A DNA stretch of 63,726 nucleotides. Source: Nostoc sp. S13 (lineage in GTDB: Bacteria > Cyanobacteriota > Cyanobacteriia > Cyanobacteriales > Nostocaceae). This document shows, piece after piece, positions 56,693-63,726 of this stretch (its first letter is position 1; every line of letters begins with the position of its first letter). Both the position numbers and the translations under genes were made by a program. The stretch lies in assembly GCF_029379315.1 (NCBI RefSeq), contig NZ_JAQYWQ010000022.1:1-63726 (forward strand). Direction: 5' to 3'. The notes beneath the pieces were generated by a model that saw only the letters and a list, made by a program, of their open reading frames with translations, searched no databases and was not told the DNA's origin.

Positions 56693-57735
56693 TACAAGTG
56701 AATAACTTTAATGACAGCGATGCCTGCGGTCGTCATTGAGCTAAGTCGTACCCCTACGGGGAAGCAAGCTACGCGCAGCGTCTCGTAGAGAAGTGCGGGC
56801 TACGCCTACACTTCTCTACGCTATATTTACCCCGATTTGGGTCTAGGTGAGTCAGCCATACTAACCTGGGGCTATGTAAATCCTGGAACGAAAGTAATTC
56901 TGGATGATTTCGCGGTCCGTCCTTGTGCTTGGTCGGTTTCTTAGCATGCCTTTAACATTTAAATCTTATATCCCCCGAATAGAATACGTTCAGTTTTACG
57001 CATCCCAACCCATAAATCTTGCATTGGCATTGGTAGGGGAATAGATTGACTTCCAAGCCGGAGTAGACCATACCTGATGATGGTTATAGTGCGGCAATCA
57101 TAAGCAGGTTTTATCAGCCAACGAACCAAATAGAATTTGTGGGGTTTTAATATAGTATAAAATATGATTTCGACTATTATAATACCCGAATTTGGATGTT
57201 GTTATCCCGCATTTTGCGGGTGTTCGGATATATCAAACTTATCTGAGTTACCAAAATTGCAAAAGACTTAAAAAAGTAAGAATATGGGAAATTTAGGAGG
57301 AGTGTAGACTATTCAAGTCGAGAAGCGTAGGCATAGCCCGTCGTAGACATCGCCTATTAAAGGTTACACTGAATCCATTTTACTGAAGAGTTATTTTGGC
57401 ATTCCTTTGCAATACTTAACTAACTTCTAATTAAAAAAAGTGAACATAGATTAAAGATGATAACTAACATCATAATTTATTAAGTTCTCCAGACTAAATT
57501 GAGGGTATGCTTAATAATTGAAGTCTAGTTGAGAATTTAAGTAACTAGGTGCAAACAAACTTAAACATTTGTTGAGTTTTTTATACTTTGCTATTTGTTT
57601 GAGTGTTAAATGTTAAAAAACAAAGTTTATTTGTGCCAACTTACTAACTAGGTTGTCGAGCAAGGCGGAGAAAATCCGACCTAAGCCAAGTACTAACAGC
57701 GAAAACAAAAGTAAACTTCACAAAAATTACCTAAG
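56693..57735. other. Repeat-rich decayed intergenic region
   Basis: No intact gene. It holds dispersed repeats at 56755-56822, a PIN-domain remnant at 56822-56944, a minus-strand open frame of 80 codons without ATG at 56959-57201, and a hairpin CCCGCA/TGCGGG at 57206-57220. The universal stress gene's promoter lies near 57600-57720. Confidence 0.55.
56822..56944 (+). pseudogene. PIN-domain (DUF3368) remnant
   Basis: The frame reads YPDLGLGESAILTWGY and then PGTKVILDDFAVRPCAW to a stop at 56942-56944. This matches the C-terminal half of DUF3368 PIN proteins (LGxGES, ILDD, RRCA). The N-terminal half is replaced by repeat DNA. Confidence 0.55.
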
Positions 57736-58587
57736 ATGATCAGAAGAATTTTGCTGGCTGTATCGGGATTGGGACACGCAGAAGAAATGCTCAAAACCCT
57801 GAAAGAAATCCCTTCAATTCAATCTGCAAAAGTTACAATTTTGCATGTTGTGCCTGCACAAAATGCTGCTGCTAGCATGACAGCTAAATGGGAAAATGGT
57901 GGTAAAATTCTGGCGAACGCGATTCAAACTTTGAACTTAGATCCTAGCCAGGTTTCTTCAATTTTGCGTGAAGGCGAGCCCAAAGATGTGGTTTGCCAAG
58001 TAGCTGATGAAATCGACGCTGACTTGATTATTATGGGTTCACGCGGACTGAAGCGGCTGCAATCGATTTTATCGAACTCAGTCAGTCAGTATGTTTTTCA
58101 ACTATCTTCTCGCCCCATGTTGCTGGTAAAAGATGACATTTATGTCAAAAGAATTAAGCGCATTATGGTGGCAATAGACAACTCTGATTCCGCAAAAAAT
58201 TGCTTAAAATTGGCTCTATTCTTATTGCGAGATATTCAAGGCGGCCAGTTAATTTTAGCAAATGTTAGTACAGATTTAGGTGGGAAAAAATCGGAAATAA
58301 CTGAAGTTAACTTAGATAAAAATTCAGTTTTGGCAGCAGCTGTTGCAGAAGCTGAAAAACAGGGCATCCAATCTCGTTCTTATATCAGCAGTGGCAAACC
58401 CGGTGAAGAAATTTGTCGGTTGGCAGAAGAGTTGAGTGTAGACTTATTATTGCTTGGTTCTCCAGATCGTCGTCCATCCATCGCTAAGAGTTTTGTTGAT
58501 ATAGACCGACTGATCGGATCTTCCTTGTCTGACTATGTTCGAGTCAATGCCACTTGTCCGGTATTGTTGGCGCGGACAATCGCTTAA
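57736..58587 (+). CDS. Tandem universal stress protein
   Basis: A 283-residue protein made of two UspA domains (residues 1-138 and 142-283). Each domain carries the ATP-type G-x2-G motif: GSRGLKRLQSILSNSVSQYV in the first and GSPDRRPS plus later GSSLSDYV in the second. USPs of this type bind ATP or cyclic nucleotides and help survival under stress. Soluble, no signal peptide. Monocistronic with a long AT-rich leader, start ATG 57736. Confidence 0.9.
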   Translation: MIRRILLAVSGLGHAEEMLKTLKEIPSIQSAKVTILHVVPAQNAAASMTAKWENGGKILANAIQTLNLDPSQVSSILREGEPKDVVCQVADEIDADLIIMGSRGLKRLQSILSNSVSQYVFQLSSRPMLLVKDDIYVKRIKRIMVAIDNSDSAKNCLKLALFLLRDIQGGQLILANVSTDLGGKKSEITEVNLDKNSVLAAAVAEAEKQGIQSRSYISSGKPGEEICRLAEELSVDLLLLGSPDRRPSIAKSFVDIDRLIGSSLSDYVRVNATCPVLLARTIA

Positions 58588-58672
58588 CAGAAGAGTGCTG
58601 AGTATAAGAATTGTTGTAATAAGATATAGCATTTCTCGTTTGTATGCTATACAGTCTGGCCTCACTTCCATT

Positions 58673-58987
58673 CCTCTCTCCTTTTAGGCTACGGTGTATA
58701 CGCAAGTCGGAAAACCTGATCAAAATTGACTCTACAATCTACAAATCAAAACCTCACGCTTGCTTTACCCAATAGACATCTCCGAAAAAGAATGTAGAGA
58801 CGCGAAATTTCGCTTCTCTACAAAGGTTCTAGATAACGCATATTTAATTTCTGGAGATGACTAATGGTAAATCTTTCCCTCTCCTTGCCAATGAGAGGGA
58901 TGGCCATTAGGACTCTTTGAGGTTTTTCAAGATTTTTGGGTAATTCGATGACTTGTCTGTACACCGTAGTTCCTAAAAGGAGAGAGG
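58673..58987. mobile_element. Non-autonomous element with long inverted termini
   Basis: The left end (CCTCTCTCCTTTTAGG at 58673-58688, then CTACGGTGTA, then CAAGTC) is repeated inverted at 58950-58987 with a 2-base gap and a few mismatches. The interior has no transposase. It is probably an internally deleted insertion sequence. Confidence 0.65.
58773..58863. mobile_element. MITE-B copy 2 (91 bp)
   Basis: Same length and layout as copy 1 at 45882-45972. Termini GACATCTCC and GGAGATGAC (one mismatch) lie between TA dinucleotides. The internal palindrome has one altered base. It sits inside the 315-bp element. Confidence 0.85.
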
Positions 58988-59272
58988 CTTTGAATGTTAT
59001 TCCTCAACCCTAGCAGGGGAGGCAGTGGGTTGGACGGGTTTCCCGGCTTGTCCCTTGCGCGTCTCCCGTCTTGAGAAGCAACTGCCGTCGGCTCCGCTGA
59101 CTTGTACTTCTACGTGGAAGCAAGCTACGCCTTGCTCTCCTAACAGGAGAAGCACCTGGCGTAAGAGGTTGGGGGTTAGGTCTATATATTGCACTCAACT
59201 GCAAACTGCTATAGGAAAGAAGCAAGATTTTCTCTCTACTACTCAGCACTCAGTTAACGGTTGATAAATAAA

Positions 59273-59299
59273 AACCCCTACACTATTGGTGCAGGGGTT
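59273..59299 (-). terminator. Terminator of psbM
   Basis: AACCCCTACAC (59273-59283) and GTGCAGGGGTT (59289-59299) pair with one mismatch. On the minus strand a T-run follows. It is 22 bp past the psbM stop. Confidence 0.8.
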
Positions 59300-59320
59300 A
59301 TTTATTTTATACACAAATTC

Positions 59321-59437
59321 TTAACTATCTTTTCCACCTTCGCGGCTAGCAGTTTGGATGTACAGAATTAGTAAAAACACAGCGGGAACCAGTACGAACA
59401 AAATGCTCGCTATGAACCCCAGGTCATTAACTTGCAT
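59321..59437 (-). CDS. psbM: Photosystem II reaction centre protein PsbM
   Basis: A 38-residue single-helix protein that is easily missed. It starts [18 protein letters not shown], and the helix continues to about residue 28 (LLILYIQT), ending in the polar tail ASREGGKDS. PsbM sits at the PSII dimer interface. Start ATG at 59437, stop TAA at 59321. It has its own terminator. Confidence 0.93.
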   Translation of the reverse strand: MQVNDLGFIASILFVLVPAVFLLILYIQTASREGGKDS

Positions 59438-59540
59438 GGCAAGAAAGCCTCTCTTAAATTTCCAGTCAACAACATTAGGATAGCATCATCGATGACAGAG
59501 TTATACCAATTTAAAATTCTTGCATTCAAAATTCAAAATG

Positions 59541-59562
59541 TTCGCGTAGCGTCTCGTAGAGA
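59541..59562. repeat. Dispersed 22-bp repeat
   Basis: The reverse complement is identical to the stretch inside the SPFH gene at 28333-28354. Variants lie at 37671, 56777 and 62319. Confidence 0.85.
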
Positions 59563-59608
59563 GGAAACTCAATTTGGGTAAGTATTTTGACTATTGACTT
59601 TTGAAAAC

Positions 59609-59905
59609 TTAAGGCTTTGTGACTACACTAACTGAGCCATTCACTAAAGTTTGACAGGCAAGGCGGTAATTTTCCGGCTTTTTCTTGAATTTCCGATTTT
59701 CTACGTCTGTGCGGGGGGAAAGATTTTCTAGTCCTTCGACTATCTCGACAACGCAAGTGCCACATTGACCATTGCCACCGCAATTCGTCATCTTGCCAAT
59801 CAATGTATATATGTCAATGCCATTTTGTATTGCCTTGAGCCGGAGATTAGCACCATCTGCTGCTACTACTTCTTTATTCTCTTTAATGAATTTGATATTA
59901 CCCAT
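59609..59905 (-). CDS. [2Fe-2S] ferredoxin-like protein
   Basis: A 98-residue ferredoxin. Cluster ligands are in [12 protein letters not shown] (C-x5-C-x2-C) plus a fourth Cys in RLACQTLV. The sequence differs from the photosynthetic PetF type, so it belongs to a divergent bacterial-like class present in cyanobacteria; its electron partner is unknown. ATG 59905 is preceded by AAGGAGG, which fixes the start; the frame is open to 59959. Confidence 0.88.
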   Translation of the reverse strand: MGNIKFIKENKEVVAADGANLRLKAIQNGIDIYTLIGKMTNCGGNGQCGTCVVEIVEGLENLSPRTDVENRKFKKKPENYRLACQTLVNGSVSVVTKP

Positions 59906-60025
59906 AACTGATTCCTCCTTGGCTTTCAAGGCTTCATATTGACATGGCTTGATTAACATCTTATTGATTATATTAATTTATTACAAAATATTAATAAATA
60001 TTAACTTTATCAAACATAGCGCTAC

Positions 60026-60057
60026 AAAAAATAGGACAGGTACTCTACCTGTCCTAT
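60026..60057 (-). terminator. Terminator of psbK
   Basis: ATAGGACAGGTA (60031-60042) and TACCTGTCCTAT (60046-60057) form a perfect 12-bp stem with a 3-base loop. On the minus strand T residues follow. Confidence 0.88.
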
Positions 60058-60077
60058 AAATTGAAAAATAGATTAAC

Positions 60078-60215
60078 TTACCTAAATCCCACGGCTGCTT
60101 GCCAAACGAAAGCAAGCAACAAAAAGAATACGGGTATAACTGGGAGAACGTCCACCAAAGGATCAAAGATTTGGTAAGCTTCAGGCAGTTTTGCTAATAA
60201 AAGTGCTGCTTCCAT
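60078..60215 (-). CDS. psbK: Photosystem II protein PsbK
   Basis: A 45-residue precursor starting [18 protein letters not shown] and ending VWQAAVGFR, with one transmembrane helix. The N-terminal segment is removed in the family to leave a mature protein starting near KLPEAY. PsbK stabilises the PSII core near CP43. The unit is short, stop TAA at 60078, start ATG at 60215. It lies 124 bp downstream of tgt on the same strand. Confidence 0.95.
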
Positions 60216-60338
60216 GTTTGTTTAAATCCACCTATCCAACACAGCTTTCATAATTGAGAAGTATCTTAACATGGTTTGGTCAGTTGTTAGGAATTAGAGT
60301 TAGGAGTTATTATTCTTCCACTGTTTCCTCTGCCTCTC

Positions 60339-61550
<1,212 letters not shown>

Positions 61551-61778
61551 TTAAGAGCGTTGTGGCAACTTCAATAGATTTTGGATTGTGAAACCCTAAT
61601 CGGTAAAGAGTTTCAGAAATCCATAACTAGTAGCCATAAAACCAAATGGTATTAGGGCAAAATTAATATTATTTGGCTAAATTATGGACAAACATAAAAA
61701 GTGGTAATTGAGTTTTAGTGAACACTTAAGCACTCACTACTAACTTAGTTACCAACTTTACGAGTATATACTGTCATA

Positions 61779-62231
61779 TTAGAAAGAATCAGAACAGTCA
61801 TCGTCAATTTCTGCATCCCATCTGGCTGAGAGTACTTGCTCCATCATCGCTTCTATGGCGCTGACATTGAAGTTTCGCTCTCGTCGCTCTTGTAAGGCGG
61901 TTGAACGGGGAATCAACCGCAGACAAACGCCGTCCTGCATCAAATCAAAGTAGGTTTCTTGTTGCGACGACTGTTTTAGTTCCAAGTAATCAAAACTACA
62001 AACATTCAGATATAACGCGTGGTTAGCCACTAACGTAGACCTTTGCGGATTAGCAAAAACTTCCATCACATCTCCTTCACCCTCGCTCAGTACCTTATCT
62101 TCTTGGGTGTAGATGTAGTGGACTCGACCTAAATCTGCCAGCAATCGCCGGATGTCGAGCTTATTCACAATGATGCCCGTGTTAATAATGCACGGAGATG
62201 GTATCCTGGTGTCGGGTAGATGGTGACTCAT
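61779..62231 (-). CDS. Conserved cyanobacterial protein, unknown
   Basis: A 150-residue soluble protein with no Cys cluster or membrane segment. It starts MSHHLPDTRIPSPCIINTG and has a mixed alpha/beta pattern; KLDIRRLLADLGRVHYIYTQED is followed by segments such as LVANHALYLNV. The acidic tail (DDDCSDSF) is notable. I do not recognise a named family and cannot infer a role from the neighbours. Confidence 0.7.
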   Translation of the reverse strand: MSHHLPDTRIPSPCIINTGIIVNKLDIRRLLADLGRVHYIYTQEDKVLSEGEGDVMEVFANPQRSTLVANHALYLNVCSFDYLELKQSSQQETYFDLMQDGVCLRLIPRSTALQERRERNFNVSAIEAMMEQVLSARWDAEIDDDCSDSF

Positions 62232-62805
62232 AGGAAAATAGCGATTAGAGCTACGATTTTACCTATTCCTGGGTAAGAACTAGAACTATGGAATAGAACC
62301 CCATATCTTTATATTGTCTTCGCGTATCGTCTCGAAGAGAAGGTACAGCGTTAACCGTTTCGGTTGCTAGGGTTTTTAAACAGGTTGATTACCCTACCTG
62401 CTTTGCATATCATAGCATCAATGTTACTGGTGGATAAATCCCCTTCTATGGTTTTCATCGCCGACTTAAAAGACGTTTAATCCGAAAAACTTTTTGGCTT
62501 TTTCGGATTAAACTTTGGGGTTTTCAAACAACATGATTATAATTTGGAGTAAGTTTTTAGTTAACGAATAGAAAATACAAATTTTCATCCCTGATGGAAT
62601 TTTAACTTCCTAAATAAATTACTAAACCCTTGTATAAAAATACTCATATTTATTTAATTTATTACTTATAACAGTATAATAAAATTTTCAAGGAGAATGT
62701 CTAATAGACGTAAATCTTATCTAAAGTTTTAAAATTTGCTCATGTCAGTTTTAATAAAATCAAGACTATATATCTAGTAATTTAGCAAATATTAATCTAA
62801 TTCAG
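62232..62805. promoter_or_regulatory. Intergenic upstream of cobS
   Basis: No gene. GTTTAATCCGAAAAA (62475-62489) and TTTTTCGGATTAAAC (62499-62513) form a perfect 15-bp stem, and a dispersed repeat variant is at 62319-62340. The right half is AT-rich and should contain the cobS promoter. I see no cobalamin riboswitch. Confidence 0.55.
62475..62513. terminator. Strong hairpin upstream of cobS
   Basis: A perfect 15-bp stem with a 9-base loop. It lies about 290 bp before cobS and faces no adjacent gene end on the plus strand. It could be an isolated terminator, an attenuator or a dispersed palindrome. Confidence 0.5.
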
Positions 62806-63579
62806 ATGACGAAACAGCAACAGTGGTGGAAAAAGCTGCTGTTAAAGCTGGCAGCTAGTATTATATTTTACACTGTTATTCCACTACCGTATTTGAACAC
62901 ATTGGATTTTCGGGAAGTGGCACGTCTTGCTCCGCTTGTAGGGTTGATAATTGGGGGAATTTTAGGCTTACTGGATACGGGGATAAATTATATTGGTATC
63001 CCAGTGTTAACTCGTAGTGCTTTAGTAGTAATTATTTGGATTGCCATGACTGGAGGACTGCACTTAGATGGGGCAATGGATACTGCCGATGGTTTGGCAG
63101 TGAGCGACCCAGATCGGCGACTGGAAGTGATGACAGATAGTGCCACAGGTGCATTTGGGGCAATGGCAGCGATCGCCTTGGTGATACTGAAAATAACTGC
63201 CTTGACAGATATGCCAGAAAACCGTTGGCTGGTATTGATGGCCGCTTGTGGCTGGGGACGCTGGGGACAACAGCTGGCGATCGCACGATACCCTTACTTG
63301 AAACCAACTGGTAAAGGTGCATTTCACAAACAAGCCATTCGTTCTTACAACGATTTGTTACCAGGATTATTGTTGTTGTTAGGTTTGAGTGGTTTACTTT
63401 GGCTGATAGATAAACAGCAGCTATTTCTCGCAGTGGGCATGATAGTTGCTGGCAGTGCGATCGCCACCTTAACTGGTGCGTGGTTCAACCACAAATTAGG
63501 CGGACACACTGGAGATACTTACGGCGCAGTCGTTGAGTGGACTGAAGCCTTATTTCTCTGCGTGCTGACCGCCTTTTAA
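62806..63579 (+). CDS. cobS: Adenosylcobinamide-GDP ribazoletransferase (CobS)
   Basis: A 257-residue polytopic membrane enzyme that joins alpha-ribazole to adenosylcobinamide-GDP in the last stage of B12 synthesis. The family motif [15 protein letters not shown] is at residues 83-97. It is followed by the GAFGAMA segment and several hydrophobic helices. Start ATG 62806. No other cob gene is in the window. Confidence 0.95.
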   Translation: MTKQQQWWKKLLLKLAASIIFYTVIPLPYLNTLDFREVARLAPLVGLIIGGILGLLDTGINYIGIPVLTRSALVVIIWIAMTGGLHLDGAMDTADGLAVSDPDRRLEVMTDSATGAFGAMAAIALVILKITALTDMPENRWLVLMAACGWGRWGQQLAIARYPYLKPTGKGAFHKQAIRSYNDLLPGLLLLLGLSGLLWLIDKQQLFLAVGMIVAGSAIATLTGAWFNHKLGGHTGDTYGAVVEWTEALFLCVLTAF

Positions 63580-63671
63580 GATGTGGGGGAGAGTGGGGAG
63601 TGGGGAGTGGGGGGAGCAGGGGAAGCAAGGGAAGCAGAGGAAGCAGGGGGGACAAGAATTAATAACCAATA
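63580..63671. repeat. Purine-rich low-complexity stretch
   Basis: Runs of GTGGGGA and AGCAGGGGA units form a G-rich strand of about 75 bases after cobS. It may form a G-quadruplex-like structure; this is untested. Confidence 0.6.
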
Positions 63672-63726
63672 CCCAATGCCCAATGCCCAATGCCCAATGC
63701 CCAATGCCCAATGCCCAATGCCCAAT
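63672..63726. repeat. Heptamer repeat (CCCAATG) at window edge
   Basis: Nearly eight consecutive copies of CCCAATG reach the end of the window. Same STRR class as the others but a different unit; the array probably continues. Confidence 0.92.

Larger units (their letters stand above)
58588..59320. other. Nested repeat elements between the stress protein gene and psbM
   Basis: Contains a 315-bp element with inverted termini (58673-58987) with MITE-B inside it, plus dispersed repeat fragments at 59050-59160. No gene is supported. Confidence 0.6.

Noticed and set aside
59010..59264. Overlapping ORFs on both strands
   Set aside because: They are translations of dispersed repeat fragments; no conserved protein.
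59981..60166. 61-residue minus-strand ORF overlapping psbK
   Set aside because: It is out of frame with psbK on the same strand and covers the terminator; psbK is the certain gene.
62521..62805. Cobalamin riboswitch before cobS
   Set aside because: No B12-box-like conserved core was found in the leader; the segment is plain AT-rich DNA.

Overview
This window is chromosomal DNA from a filamentous, probably heterocyst-forming cyanobacterium of the Nostoc type. The evidence is the photosynthesis genes (psaK, psbZ, psbK, psbM, nblA), the atpB-atpE pair, abundant GCGATCGC (HIP1) octamers, heptameric short tandem repeats, and many decayed palindromic and MITE-like repeats. No heterocyst or nitrogen-fixation gene is present, so the genus is an inference.

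Layout. 1-5.3 kb: an incomplete, very large HEAT-repeat/NACHT-like/AAA NTPase overlapping a second AAA ATPase. 5.6-9.1 kb: psaK, a secreted small protein, an IS5-type transposase remnant, a DUF3891 protein, a manganese catalase and a GlsB-type membrane protein. 9.7-13.6 kb: a low-oxygen tetrapyrrole set, heme oxygenase and hemN divergent from an acsF paralogue, with a TIR-domain remnant between them and a DUF1796 remnant behind. 14.7-20.3 kb: an 1880-residue Ser/Thr kinase-histidine kinase. 20.4-24.4 kb: a compact operon of a heme-oxygenase-like putative diiron enzyme, a flavin-dependent halogenase and a flavin monooxygenase. 25.8-27.9 kb: atpB and atpE, separated by a 141-bp MITE and heptamer repeats. 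28-38.8 kb: an SPFH membrane protein, cysE, a PPOX flavoprotein, a 2-oxoglutarate dioxygenase, a PEP-CTERM protein, anmK and a glycosyltransferase. 39.4-45.2 kb: a Ser/Thr kinase, nblA, a PP2C phosphatase and a UbiB-family kinase. 45.6-48.2 kb: broken kinase, Uma2 and hicA genes beside an intact DUF433/DUF5615 toxin-antitoxin pair. 48.2-55 kb: a DHH-CBS-nucleotidyltransferase, psbZ, ribH, tRNA-Gly, a zinc-ribbon membrane protein and proA. 55-56.7 kb: a TetR regulator and an SDR gene split by the second copy of the MITE. 57.7-63.7 kb: a universal stress protein, psbM, a ferredoxin, psbK, tgt, a conserved hypothetical gene and cobS.

How the genes work together. The oxidase/halogenase/monooxygenase operon is the best candidate for an undescribed pathway. 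It is a stand-alone tailoring set with no assembly-line enzyme beside it, and its enzyme classes recall the aetokthonotoxin pathway. The second theme is repeat biology. Palindromic elements lie in frame inside the acsF paralogue, anmK, the tRNA nucleotidyltransferase and probably the SPFH gene. A MITE has split an SDR gene at a TA, and its excision restores the reading frame exactly. The atpE start codon lies inside a heptamer repeat.

All calls rest on reading the sequence and the translations. No database search was run, so family names are recognition from motifs, and substrates are inferred only where stated.
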